Positions 52,484 through 61,892 of a stretch of DNA of 64,000 nucleotides are shown here, piece after piece. Within the stretch, counting starts at the first letter, position 1. Every line of letters begins with the position of its first letter. This DNA comes from Persicobacter diffluens (GTDB lineage Bacteria; Bacteroidota; Bacteroidia; Cytophagales; Cyclobacteriaceae), in NCBI RefSeq assembly GCF_036244895.1, contig NZ_BQKE01000002.1:1178001-1242000 (forward strand), read 5' to 3'. The position numbers and the translations under genes are program-made. The notes under the pieces were generated by a model, which was not told the DNA's origin, made no database searches, and saw only the letters and a list, made by a program, of their open reading frames with translations.

Positions 52484-54679
52484 ATGAAAAATATCTTAAC
52501 CTCTTTAGCTGTCGTCTGGAGCCTATTGTGGACGATGTCTTGTCAGCACAACACCACCATCGATTACACTCAATATGTAGATCCTTTTATCGGAACAGAA
52601 GGCTTTGGTCATACTTTTCCCGGCGCTACCACTCCTATGGGGATGGTGCAATTGAGTCCTCAGACAGGAAATTATGCCTGGAAGTATTGCTCCGGATATC
52701 AATATACTGATACTTTGGTACGGGGTTATGCCCACACCCAACTCAATGGTACCGGAGTAGGTGACCTGGGCGATGTAATCATTTTGCCTTTCAAAGAAGG
52801 TAAGGTGGATAATGTCTTTAAGGTGCCCTTCTCCAAGGAAAAAGAAGTGGCTTCTCCGAATTATTATTCCACCCTGCTTACCCGGGATGATATCCAGGTA
52901 GAGCTGACCACCTCCGAGCATGTGGGCGCACATCGTTATACCTTCAACCAGGCGGGAGATTACAAAGTATTGCTCAATATCAACAATACCATGACCGGCT
53001 CCGGGAATAAAAATACCACCCAGGTGCTGGAAGCTAAGGTAAACATTGAGGATAACAACACCATCTCCGGTTTTATGCATGTGAGCCGGTGGGTAGATCG
53101 TAAACTGTTTTTCGTCATTGAGCTGAGTAAGCCGTTTAAATCTACCGCTTTTGCGGAGGGTTATAAAGACAGAATCATGCTGATGGACTTCCCGATGGAA
53201 GCGGGTGAGCAGCTGGAAATGAAAGTCGGCATCTCAACAGTTAACATTAAGGGCGCGAAAAATAACTTGAAAGTGGAAGGCCATCATAAATCCTTTGATC
53301 AAATGCTTACCGAAGGGAAAAATAAGTGGAATGAATATTTGGGCCGTGCCGAAATTGAAGGAACGGATGCACAAAAAATTACCTTTTACACCAGCCTGTA
53401 TCACTTATTTATCCAGCCTAATAATATTGCCGATGTAGACGGACAGTACCGGGGTGCTAAAGGTAAAGTAGCGACTTCTCCATCCAAAAAATATTATTCC
53501 ACTTTCTCCCTTTGGGATACCTACCGGGCTGCACATCCTTTGTATACCATTCTGGCACCTGAAAAAGATGCGGAATTTGTAGCCTCCATGCTGACCCACG
53601 GAGAAGAAAATGGCTACTTACCCATCTGGACGCTTATGGGGAAAGAAAACCATTGTATGATTGGCAATCATTCCGTAGCGGCGATTGTGGATGCTTATCA
53701 TAAAGGCCTTTTGGCAGGCAATGAGAGAAGAGCGTACCAGTTGATCAAAAAATCCCTTACTACTAACAGCTGGCATAAATATGACTGGGAGGTGTATGAT
53801 CAATACGGCTATTTACCATCAGATATTTTCACTATTGAGGCGGTATCTCGTACGCTGGAGGCTACTTTTGACGACTGGTGTGCGGCGACTATGGCCAAGG
53901 ATCTTGGGGAGATGGATGACTATATTTTCTTCACCAAACGAAGTGAATATTACAAAAACCTGTTTGATCCATCTACCGGATTTTTCCGTGGAAAGAATAG
54001 TGATTCTACCTGGGTCACCCCTTTCGATCCTTTGCGTAATTCTCATGGCCCTTCCACCGGTGGAGATTATACCGAAGGTAATGCCTGGCATTACTCCTGG
54101 CATATTCTGCAGAGCCCGGAAAAGTTGGTAGAGCTTATGGGAGGAAAAGTCGCGATGGCCGAAAAACTGGATGCCCTTTTCACGATGGATGCCCCAATAG
54201 ATGAGCATGCAGAGGACGTGACCGGACTTATTGGGCAATATGCACATGGAAATGAGCCTAGCCACCATGTAATTTACTTATACAACTATGTGGATCAGCC
54301 CCAAAAGGCGCAACAGCTGATTCGTCAGGTAATGGACACCCAATACCTCAATAAGCCGGATGGCCTGAGTGGCAATGATGATTGCGGTCAAATGAGTGCC
54401 TGGTATGTTTTTAGTGCCATGGGTTTTTATCCGGTGAACCCTGCATCAGGGGAGTTTAATATCGGAATTCCTTTACACGAAAAAACTACCCTAAAATTGG
54501 CAAATAATACCCTTACCATTAAAGCGAACAACTTATCTTCCAAAAACTGCTATGTGAAGTCAGTATCCTTTAATGGAGAGCTGATTACAGATGGCAAGAT
54601 TCATTATTCTCAGCTGATGAATGGCGGAGATTTAGTGTTTGAAATGGAAGATGAAAACAGCCTAATGGCTTTATTTTAA
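52484..54679 (+). CDS. GH92 exo-alpha-mannosidase (NDDCGQMSAW subtype), lipoprotein
   Basis: 731 residues with lipobox WTMSC (Cys20). N-terminal family block: YVDPFIGTEGFGHTFPGATT then PMGMVQLSPQ. Catalytic-domain motifs: FSLWDTYRAAHPLY, YTEGNAWHYSWH (Glu likely the general acid), HGNEPSHHVIYLYN and GLSGNDDCGQMSAWYVFSAM (~628-647). This is the classical form found in characterised Bacteroides alpha-mannosidases, so alpha-1,2/1,3-mannosidase activity is likely, though linkage preference is not certain. It is anchored in a membrane, probably periplasmic. It starts 35 bp after the sulfatase, within the same operon, and is followed by the redox module. Confidence 0.94.
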   Translation: MKNILTSLAVVWSLLWTMSCQHNTTIDYTQYVDPFIGTEGFGHTFPGATTPMGMVQLSPQTGNYAWKYCSGYQYTDTLVRGYAHTQLNGTGVGDLGDVIILPFKEGKVDNVFKVPFSKEKEVASPNYYSTLLTRDDIQVELTTSEHVGAHRYTFNQAGDYKVLLNINNTMTGSGNKNTTQVLEAKVNIEDNNTISGFMHVSRWVDRKLFFVIELSKPFKSTAFAEGYKDRIMLMDFPMEAGEQLEMKVGISTVNIKGAKNNLKVEGHHKSFDQMLTEGKNKWNEYLGRAEIEGTDAQKITFYTSLYHLFIQPNNIADVDGQYRGAKGKVATSPSKKYYSTFSLWDTYRAAHPLYTILAPEKDAEFVASMLTHGEENGYLPIWTLMGKENHCMIGNHSVAAIVDAYHKGLLAGNERRAYQLIKKSLTTNSWHKYDWEVYDQYGYLPSDIFTIEAVSRTLEATFDDWCAATMAKDLGEMDDYIFFTKRSEYYKNLFDPSTGFFRGKNSDSTWVTPFDPLRNSHGPSTGGDYTEGNAWHYSWHILQSPEKLVELMGGKVAMAEKLDALFTMDAPIDEHAEDVTGLIGQYAHGNEPSHHVIYLYNYVDQPQKAQQLIRQVMDTQYLNKPDGLSGNDDCGQMSAWYVFSAMGFYPVNPASGEFNIGIPLHEKTTLKLANNTLTIKANNLSSKNCYVKSVSFNGELITDGKIHYSQLMNGGDLVFEMEDENSLMALF

Positions 54680-54707
54680 TCATTATTTTTCAATTTAATT
54701 TTTTGAC

Positions 54708-56099
54708 ATGCGACACCAAAATTTTTTCCTGTTGGGCCTGTTACTCTGCTTTATGAGTATGGGCGCTCAGGCGCAGAAGAGCAAGGCCATATTCAATGGA
54801 AAAAACCTAAAAGGATGGCAACTTCTGAATGGAACGGCTGAATTTAAGGTCAAAGACGGGCTGATCGTCGGGACCGTCAATGACAGTGAAGTGAACACTT
54901 TCCTGGCAACCAGGAAACAATACACGAACTTCGTGCTGGAATATGAAATGCTGATGGATCAAGGGTTGAACAGTGGAGTTCAAATCCGTAGTCATAGCAA
55001 TCCTAAAGAGCGAAACGGCCGGGTGTATGGCCTGCAAGTAGAGGCGGATGACAGCGATCGTCAGTGGTTCGGAGGACTCTATGATGAAGCCAGGAAAGGA
55101 TGGAGGTACCCTATGGAGTATCACCCTGCAGGAAAGATAGCCTATAAATCCGGCGAATGGAATAAGATTAAGGTGGTTGCTCAGGGTAACCGTATTGCTA
55201 CCTGGGTCAATGGGATTAATTGCGCGAACTTGTTTGAAGAGGCCACCGAAACAGGCTTCATCGCATTGCAGGTTCATCAGGCGGGTAAGGAACATTATGG
55301 TAAAACCATCCGGTGGAGAAACATTCAGCTTTCCGAGCTGACGGAGGATGCGCCATTTCCGGCCACTACTGCTCCGGAGGTCAGCTATTTAACCAATACG
55401 CTTACTGATAAGGAGCGGCAGGAGGGTTGGAAGTTGTTATGGGATGGCAAAACCACCAATGGCTGGAGAGGCGCCAAGATGGATACCTTCCCGGCCAATG
55501 GCTGGTCAATAGACGAAGGAATCCTGACCGTGCATGCCTCCGGTGGTCATGAGTCGACCAATGGGGGGGACATTGTTACCATGCAGGGGTATGAAAACTT
55601 TATCCTGGAGGTAGACTTTTGGTTTGCTGAAGGAGCCAATAGCGGGATTAAGTATTTTGTTGATACTGAATTGAATAAAGGACAGGGATCGGCAATTGGC
55701 TGTGAATTTCAGATTTTGGACGATGGTCAACACCCTGATGCCAAAAAGGGGGTCTCAGGTAACCGGACCATTGCCTCCTTGTATGATCTGATCCGGGCGG
55801 ATGCCCAATTTTATGCACCGGCTTTACCAAGAAACAAATATGTGAACCATGGACAATGGAACCGTGCCCGCATCGTGGTAAAAGGTAAGCAGGTGGAACA
55901 CTGGTTGAATGGTTGCAAGGTGGTGGAGTACCAGAGAGGGACGCAGCAATGGAGAGCTTTGGTAGCCTGTAGCAAATACAAAGATTGGCCACTGTTTGGG
56001 GAAGCTTCCAGGGGCTTAATTCTATTACAGGATCATGGCGATGAAGTGAAGTTCAAAAACATCAAGATAAAGGAATTAAAGGCCGATGCAGCGCTTTAA
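54708..56099 (+). CDS. Tandem DUF1080 protein (3-keto-disaccharide hydrolase-like)
   Basis: 463 residues with a signal peptide ending AQAQ. Two DUF1080 (concanavalin-like beta-sandwich) domains are present. The first (~25-205) has IFNGKNLKGWQLL ... GVQIRSHSNP ... GRVYGLQVEADDSDRQWFGG. The second (~235-455) has LWDGKTTNGWRGAKMDTFPA ... GIKYFVDTELN ... GCEFQILDDGQHPDAKKG. Recent work links DUF1080 proteins with 3-keto-glycoside cleavage together with Gfo/Idh/MocA oxidoreductases, which follow here 39 bp downstream. A periplasmic role in breaking oxidised sugar linkages is therefore plausible but inferred from family and context. The domains differ from each other, so one may bind and one may act. 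Confidence 0.85.
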   Translation: MRHQNFFLLGLLLCFMSMGAQAQKSKAIFNGKNLKGWQLLNGTAEFKVKDGLIVGTVNDSEVNTFLATRKQYTNFVLEYEMLMDQGLNSGVQIRSHSNPKERNGRVYGLQVEADDSDRQWFGGLYDEARKGWRYPMEYHPAGKIAYKSGEWNKIKVVAQGNRIATWVNGINCANLFEEATETGFIALQVHQAGKEHYGKTIRWRNIQLSELTEDAPFPATTAPEVSYLTNTLTDKERQEGWKLLWDGKTTNGWRGAKMDTFPANGWSIDEGILTVHASGGHESTNGGDIVTMQGYENFILEVDFWFAEGANSGIKYFVDTELNKGQGSAIGCEFQILDDGQHPDAKKGVSGNRTIASLYDLIRADAQFYAPALPRNKYVNHGQWNRARIVVKGKQVEHWLNGCKVVEYQRGTQQWRALVACSKYKDWPLFGEASRGLILLQDHGDEVKFKNIKIKELKADAAL

Positions 56100-56138
56100 T
56101 CCGGGAGGTGTTTATTCTTATCCATCAAATTTTTAGCA

Positions 56139-57467
56139 ATGGAAAGTCGTAGAAATTTTTTAAAAAAAGCCTCATTGGCTACCGCCGGAGCGGTATTGGC
56201 CGGCAATACAGTATTGGCCAACAGCAATGAAAAAGTCCGTTTCGCTATGATTGGTTGTGGGGGGCGATCCTTGGCGTTGGTCAAGGCTGCCTTTCAGTCC
56301 GGTGTGGCGGAAATATCACACCTGTGTGATGTGGATAAAACCAGACTCACCAAACTGACTGCATATACCCGACAGTTTACCGACAAATTGCCCGCTACCG
56401 TTGAGGACTTCAGACTTCTGTTGAAGGAAGATTCCATCGATGCAGTCTTGGTCGCGACGCCTGAGCATTGGCACGCTCCCATGGCGATTATGGCCATGCG
56501 TGCCGGAAAGCATGTTTATCTGGAGAAGCCCTGTAGTCACAATCCTCATGAAACCGAGGTATTGATCGCTACGCAGCAGCAAACCGGCATGAAGTGCCAA
56601 ATGGGAAATCAACAACGTTCATCGGTAACCTCCTCATTGGCAATGAAAGAAATCAGTGAAGGGATCATTGGCAAGCCATATGCCGCGAAAGCCTGGTATG
56701 CCAATACCCGTAAACCTATCGGTATCGGTAGGGAGGTGCCTGTCCCCGATCATCTTAACTGGGAATTATGGCAGGGGCCGGCGCCAAGAGAAGCTTATCG
56801 GGACAATGTACATCCTTACAACTGGCATTGGTTTAGAAATTGGGGTACCGGAGAGATTCACAACAACGGCACCCACGAGATTGATGTTTGCCGCTGGGCA
56901 TTAGGGGTGGATTATCCCACGCAAGTTACCTCTAACGGGGGGCGGCTGGCCTATGCCAATGATGACTGGCAGTGGTTTGACACCCAAACGACTACCTATC
57001 AGTTTAATGGAGGGAAAATGATCACCTGGGAAGGTCGCAGCTGTAATGGCCACTCTCCGAATGGCGGACGTGGTGCAATGATTTATGGCAGCAAAGGCTC
57101 CATCTTGCTGGATCGCGAGCAATATGTACTCTTTGATTTGAAAGGGAAGGAAATCAAGCGGGAGCTGGAAAGCAACAAAGGGACTTCGAACAATACCGCT
57201 GACACTTCGGGCTTTGATGGTCTTACCGTATCGCATATCACTAATCTATGTGAGGCGATCCGTAATGACCAACCCTTAAATGCCCCTATTGCGGATGCGG
57301 GAATTTCAAGCCAGCTGTGCCACCTTGGGAATATCGCTTTGGACCTAAATGAAAATTTAAAGGTGGATCCTGAAACCGGGCGGGTGTTGAATAACAAGCG
57401 CGCTCGCAAAATGTGGAAGCGAAAATACGCCAAAGGGTGGGATGTAGTTGAGAATACCAGCATTTAA
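56139..57467 (+). CDS. Gfo/Idh/MocA family oxidoreductase with Tat signal
   Basis: 442 residues. The N-terminal ESRRNFLKKASLATAGAVLA is a twin-arginine signal, so the enzyme is folded with its cofactor before export. Rossmann start VRFAMIGCGGRSLALVK; LVATPEHWHAPMAIMAMRAG; the EKP catalytic-lysine motif at ~129-131 (LEKPCSHNPHE); and a substrate-side block, HWFRNWGTGEIHNNGTHEID then VCRWAL. Such periplasmic NAD(P)-tightly-bound enzymes oxidise or isomerise sugars, often at C3. Flanked by DUF1080 and ApbE-like genes it forms part of a redox module within the mannan operon. Confidence 0.88.
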   Translation: MESRRNFLKKASLATAGAVLAGNTVLANSNEKVRFAMIGCGGRSLALVKAAFQSGVAEISHLCDVDKTRLTKLTAYTRQFTDKLPATVEDFRLLLKEDSIDAVLVATPEHWHAPMAIMAMRAGKHVYLEKPCSHNPHETEVLIATQQQTGMKCQMGNQQRSSVTSSLAMKEISEGIIGKPYAAKAWYANTRKPIGIGREVPVPDHLNWELWQGPAPREAYRDNVHPYNWHWFRNWGTGEIHNNGTHEIDVCRWALGVDYPTQVTSNGGRLAYANDDWQWFDTQTTTYQFNGGKMITWEGRSCNGHSPNGGRGAMIYGSKGSILLDREQYVLFDLKGKEIKRELESNKGTSNNTADTSGFDGLTVSHITNLCEAIRNDQPLNAPIADAGISSQLCHLGNIALDLNENLKVDPETGRVLNNKRARKMWKRKYAKGWDVVENTSI

Positions 57468-57478
57468 TCACTTTGGCC

Positions 57479-58264
57479 ATGACCGTTGAAACCCTGAATT
57501 TCTATGCCATGAATACGCAGTTTGAAGCCCTGTTTTGGACGGAACAGCAAGCGACTCCATTGTCTGCGGCGGCACTGGAAGTACAGCAATGTGTTCAGGC
57601 CTTAGAGCAAATATTGAGCAGATATCAGCAAAGCGCTGAAGTTTTTCAGCTGAACCGGACGGCCGCCAGTGGTTCACAAGCGGTCAGTCCGGTGCTTTTT
57701 GAATACCTGCAGCAAAGTGTTTCCCTATACGAGCGTACTGAGCGACTTTTCAATATTGGTTATCAGGCTCATAAGCCGCTAACGGACTGTCTGCTACTGG
57801 ATCCTCGGGGATATCGGGTATTTTTTGAGGAGGATTCCCTGTCGCTGGACTTCGGTGGTATCGGGAAAGGAATCGCCCTGAAGAATGTGGCCACTATTTT
57901 GGAAAAGTACCGGATTGAAAATGCTTTTGTGAGCTTTGGAGGCAGTTCTGTATTAACCAGAGGCAGGCATCCGTATGGGGATTGCTGGTTATTTGACCTC
58001 AGAAAATATCAATGGGAAGATCCGCTGAAAATGACCGACAGCGCGCTGTCGATCAGTGGCGACCAGTATTATGATCAAGGTGACCAATTACACATTATTA
58101 ACCCCCAAAGTAAACGAAAACAGCATCGCCACCAGCTGGTGGTTGTGCAACATCATTGTCCTATGGAGGCAGAGGCGCTTAGTACCGCTCTAATGGTGGC
58201 GGATACACTACAGCAAGCGGCCATTGTTACTGCCTTTGATATGGAAGCATTTTTTATGCTTTAA
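57479..58264 (+). CDS. Divergent ApbE-like FAD:protein FMN transferase
   Basis: 261 residues, shorter than typical ApbE (~330) and without a signal peptide. Family motifs are present in reduced form: MNTQFEALF at the start, SRYQQSAEVFQLNR, LDFGGIGKGIALKNVATIL (flavin-site Gly-rich segment), FVSFGGSSVLTRGRHPYG, ALSISGDQYY and LHIINPQSK. A final EALSTALMVAD replaces the usual Asp of D-A-x-(S/T)-T with Glu, a metal-ligand position. ApbE attaches FMN to Thr/Ser of target proteins; here no obvious FMN-carrying target is visible. The odd position between two Tat-exported Gfo/Idh/MocA enzymes suggests a changed role in this sugar-redox module. ATG 57479 was chosen over TTG 57473. Confidence 0.75.
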   Translation: MTVETLNFYAMNTQFEALFWTEQQATPLSAAALEVQQCVQALEQILSRYQQSAEVFQLNRTAASGSQAVSPVLFEYLQQSVSLYERTERLFNIGYQAHKPLTDCLLLDPRGYRVFFEEDSLSLDFGGIGKGIALKNVATILEKYRIENAFVSFGGSSVLTRGRHPYGDCWLFDLRKYQWEDPLKMTDSALSISGDQYYDQGDQLHIINPQSKRKQHRHQLVVVQHHCPMEAEALSTALMVADTLQQAAIVTAFDMEAFFML

Positions 58265-58275
58265 ATTTTTTTGAT

Positions 58276-59535
58276 ATGGAAAATAGAAGATCATTTTTGA
58301 AAAAAACCGGGATGGTGGGCGCAGCTCTTGCCCTGGGTGCTGCACCTGTCCTTGGAAGGTCTGGCAAGTCAGCGGTGAAGATTGCCATCATCGGAACCGG
58401 AAGCCGGGGAATGCTTTTATTGAAATTTTTGTTATCCATTCAGCAAAATCATTCCTTTCAATTGGCGGCATTATGTGACAATTATGCGCCTAACTTAAAT
58501 GCGGCCCTTCGGGTATGTCAGGAAAAAGGTAAGGCGCCTACTGTTTATGAGGACTTTCAGGAAATGATCCATAGCGAAGCACTGGACGGGGTTATTATTG
58601 CAACACCTTTACATACTCATGCCCGGATTGCCATTGCTGCCATGCGCGCGGATATACACGTGATGTGTGAAAAAGCCATGGCGCGCACCCTGGAAGATAC
58701 GCGCCGGATGTATGAGGTTCATCAGGCTACCGGTAAAATCTTATTGATCGGCCATCAGCGCACCTTTAACCCCAAGTACCTGAAAGCGATGGAAGATATT
58801 CATGCCGGTAAGCTGGGGGAGATTGGGCAAATCAAGGCTTATTGGCACCGAAACAATGACTGGCGCAGGCTTTTGCCCGAAGGGCAAAAGCAGCTGGAAC
58901 GGCAAATCAACTGGCGCCTGTACAAGGAATATTCTGCCGGGCTGTTCACCGAGCTCATGACCCACCAGCTACAGGTAGCTAACTGGGCCTTGCAAACTTC
59001 GCCGGTCACGGTGCGGGCAACGGGTAGTATCCGCTATTGGAAAGATGGCCGGGAGGTGCCGGATAATATTGCGGTGATTTTTTCCTACGCCGACGGCACG
59101 CAGTTTATCTATGACTCCATGACCAGCAGTAGCCTGATTGGTGTCGAGGAGCAGATTATGGGTAGTAAAGGCATGATGGAGCTGGAAGCAAATAAAATTT
59201 TTTGGGAAGAAGCGGAAAAGCAACCCAAGCCGGAAGTCATTAAGCAGTTGGCTGCACAAATTAAAGCTGGCAAAATGGAGCCGGTAAAGGCGGGGGGCAG
59301 CAGCTGGAAGCTGGAAGAGGCGGCGGTAAAGGCCGATGGCCCCATATTGGAAAATGCCGGCACTGATGATGGCACCATCAACCTGCTGGCGGGTTTCATT
59401 TCCTTCTTGCATGGGGAGCCCTTTCCGGAGTGGATGAGCCGGTCCGCCTACCAAGCCAGTGCTTGGACTTTATTAGCCGAGCAGGCCATGGAATCCGGGA
59501 AGGCATTGGCTATGCCTCAAAAATTTCAAGTGTAA
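58276..59535 (+). CDS. Second Gfo/Idh/MocA family oxidoreductase with Tat signal
   Basis: 419 residues beginning MENRRSFLKKTGMVGAALAL, a Tat signal. Rossmann segment VKIAIIGTGSRGMLLLKFLL; ATPLHTHARIAIAAMRADIH; and at the usual EKP place the sequence is CEKAMART, with Pro changed to Ala but the catalytic Lys kept. Substrate-side block: IKAYWHRNNDWRRLLPEG and GLFTELMTHQLQVANWAL. It differs strongly from the first oxidoreductase, so the two are likely complementary (for example oxidation before and reduction after linkage cleavage) rather than duplicates; this is inference. It starts 11 bp after the ApbE-like gene and lies 51 bp before the next GH92. Confidence 0.87.
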   Translation: MENRRSFLKKTGMVGAALALGAAPVLGRSGKSAVKIAIIGTGSRGMLLLKFLLSIQQNHSFQLAALCDNYAPNLNAALRVCQEKGKAPTVYEDFQEMIHSEALDGVIIATPLHTHARIAIAAMRADIHVMCEKAMARTLEDTRRMYEVHQATGKILLIGHQRTFNPKYLKAMEDIHAGKLGEIGQIKAYWHRNNDWRRLLPEGQKQLERQINWRLYKEYSAGLFTELMTHQLQVANWALQTSPVTVRATGSIRYWKDGREVPDNIAVIFSYADGTQFIYDSMTSSSLIGVEEQIMGSKGMMELEANKIFWEEAEKQPKPEVIKQLAAQIKAGKMEPVKAGGSSWKLEEAAVKADGPILENAGTDDGTINLLAGFISFLHGEPFPEWMSRSAYQASAWTLLAEQAMESGKALAMPQKFQV

Positions 59536-59586
59536 AGGACACCAATATTTTAATCGAGCATCTCATTTATTATTGATACTTACTTC

Positions 59587-61887
59587 ATGAATTTCCTTCC
59601 AATATACCGGATCATCGTTTGCATGGCCTTCATTTGGGCTTCCTGCTTCTCCGGAGTCAACGCACAGCATCAGCAAGACTTGGTCCAACTGGTGAACCCA
59701 TTGATGGGCACCATGTCGGATTTTAGCCTTTCTAACGGGAATACTTACCCGGCCATTGCTACCCCCTGGGGTATGAATTTCTGGACTCCCCAAACAGGGA
59801 AAAATGGGGACGGATGGACCTACAATTATACCGCAAAAACTATTCGGGGCATCAAGCAAACCCATCAACCGAGCCCATGGATCAATGATTACGGGGCGTT
59901 TTCACTTATGCCGGTTACCGGAGTCCCCGTATTTGATCAGGAAAAACGGGCTTCCTGGTTTTCCCATAAAGCGGAGGTGGCACGTCCGGATTATTATAGT
60001 GTTTATTTGGCAGATCATGATGTGCAGGCAGAGGTGACTCCGACCACACGGGGAGCACAGTTTCGCTTTCATTACCCTGAAGCGGTGGACAATTATCTGA
60101 TTGTGGATGCCTTTGACGGCGGTGCTTACATTGAATATTTACCAGAAGAAAATCGCATTATTGGTTATGCTAAAAATAACCACGGAGGAGTACCTGAAAA
60201 CTTTAAAAATTATTTTGTGATTCAACTGACCGGTGAGGTGGACTTCGTGAAGGCCTGGAAGGGGGACCAACTCACGGAGCAGTCCGCATTGGAGGGCAAC
60301 CATGTGGGCGCCCTGATCAAGTTTAAGGAAAATGGCCACCGGCAACAGGTGAAAGTCGCGTCCTCTTTTATCAGTTATGAACAGGCTTTACTGAATCTGC
60401 AAAGGGAAATCGGGAATGATTCCTTTGAACAAACGCAGACCAAAGCCCATGCACAATGGCAAAAGGAATTAAGCAGGATTGTGGTCAGCGGTGGGACTAT
60501 CGAGGAACAGAAAACTTTTTATTCCACCTTGTACCGTTTGTTGTTGTTTCCACGTAAATTTTATGAGTTTGATCAAAATGAGCAAATGGTGCACTATAGC
60601 CCCTATAATGGTGAAATTCTGCCTGGCTATATGTTTACGGATAATGGCTTTTGGGATACCTTCAGAGCAGTATTTCCTTTCTTCACACTGATGTACCGGG
60701 AAATGGATGCTCAAATTATGGAAGGATTAGTCAATACCTACAATGAAAGTGGATGGTTGCCCGAGTGGGCCAGCCCGGGGCATCGGGATTGCATGATTGG
60801 CTCCAATTCTGCGGTATTGATTACCGATGCCTATGTCAAAGGTATTCGAGGATATGATATTGAAACCCTTTTTGACGCCATAATCAAAAATACCAAGGGG
60901 CATGGACCTGTAAAATCCGTGGGGCGTTTTGGTGCCGAATTCTATAATACCTTGGGTTATGTACCTTACGATGTAGACGTGAAAGAAAACACGGCTCGTA
61001 CCTTAGAGTATGCTTATGCCGACTTTTGTATTGCTGTGTTGGCAGACTCATTGGGAAAAGCCAGAAAAATTCGTCAGCGATTCCAGCAACGCAGTCAAAA
61101 CTATCACAACGTATTTGACCCCGAAACCAAATGGATGCGCGGAAAGAATAAAAATGGCACTTTCCAGTCTCCCTTCAATCCGCTAAAATGGGGAGATGCC
61201 TTCACCGAAGGCAATAGCCTGCATTATACCTGGTCGGTATTTCATGACATCGAAGGATTGATGAAGCTGATGGGGGGCGAGGATGCTTTCGTGGCAAAAC
61301 TTGATGAGGTTTTCGAGATGCCCCCACATTATGATGCCTCCTATTATGGTTTTCCCATCCATGAAATTCGGGAGATGCAAATTGTCAATATGGGGAATTA
61401 TGCACATGGTAATCAGCCGATACAGCATATGTTGTATCTGTACAATTATGCCGCAAAGCCATGGGAGTCTCAGCAGAAAGTACGGGAAGTGATGCGAAAG
61501 TTGTATCAGCCTACCCCGGATGGCTACTGTGGCGATGAGGACAATGGGCAAACGTCAGCCTGGTATGTTTTTTCCGCTATGGGCTTTTATCCGGTGTGTC
61601 CGGGGACTACTCAATATGTGATCGGTAGTCCGCTATTCGATAAGGTAACCCTGCAGCTGGAAAATGGCAATACCTTTGAGGTGGAAGCCAAAGACAATGC
61701 GCCAAATCATCCCTTTATCCAAAAGGCGAGATTAAATGGACAGCGCTATGACCATACTTTCATTGAGCATTCGGATATTCTCAAAGGGGGGAAACTGGAG
61801 TTTCAGATGTCTGACCAACCTAATTACGAACGTGGAACAAATATAAAGAATCGCCCCTTCTCCATGAGCAGGGACGTCCTGCAGTAA
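59587..61887 (+). CDS. GH92 family glycosidase (divergent), secreted
   Basis: 766 residues with a signal peptide ending GVNAQ. N-terminal block: LVNPLMGTMSDFSLSNGNTY then PAIATPWGMNFWTPQ. Catalytic-domain motifs: DNGFWDTFRAVFPF, LPEWASPGHRDCMIGSNS, the FTEGNSLHYTW Glu, GNQPIQHMLYLYN (Gln where the others have Glu in NEPS), and CGDEDNGQTSAWYVF (~648-662). It is clearly GH92 but from another branch than the three other copies, and the NEPS to NQPI change could alter the subsite and linkage specificity. Family A repeat A7 begins 6 bp after the stop, so the operon probably ends here. Confidence 0.9.
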   Translation: MNFLPIYRIIVCMAFIWASCFSGVNAQHQQDLVQLVNPLMGTMSDFSLSNGNTYPAIATPWGMNFWTPQTGKNGDGWTYNYTAKTIRGIKQTHQPSPWINDYGAFSLMPVTGVPVFDQEKRASWFSHKAEVARPDYYSVYLADHDVQAEVTPTTRGAQFRFHYPEAVDNYLIVDAFDGGAYIEYLPEENRIIGYAKNNHGGVPENFKNYFVIQLTGEVDFVKAWKGDQLTEQSALEGNHVGALIKFKENGHRQQVKVASSFISYEQALLNLQREIGNDSFEQTQTKAHAQWQKELSRIVVSGGTIEEQKTFYSTLYRLLLFPRKFYEFDQNEQMVHYSPYNGEILPGYMFTDNGFWDTFRAVFPFFTLMYREMDAQIMEGLVNTYNESGWLPEWASPGHRDCMIGSNSAVLITDAYVKGIRGYDIETLFDAIIKNTKGHGPVKSVGRFGAEFYNTLGYVPYDVDVKENTARTLEYAYADFCIAVLADSLGKARKIRQRFQQRSQNYHNVFDPETKWMRGKNKNGTFQSPFNPLKWGDAFTEGNSLHYTWSVFHDIEGLMKLMGGEDAFVAKLDEVFEMPPHYDASYYGFPIHEIREMQIVNMGNYAHGNQPIQHMLYLYNYAAKPWESQQKVREVMRKLYQPTPDGYCGDEDNGQTSAWYVFSAMGFYPVCPGTTQYVIGSPLFDKVTLQLENGNTFEVEAKDNAPNHPFIQKARLNGQRYDHTFIEHSDILKGGKLEFQMSDQPNYERGTNIKNRPFSMSRDVLQ

Positions 61888-61892
61888 GCGAC

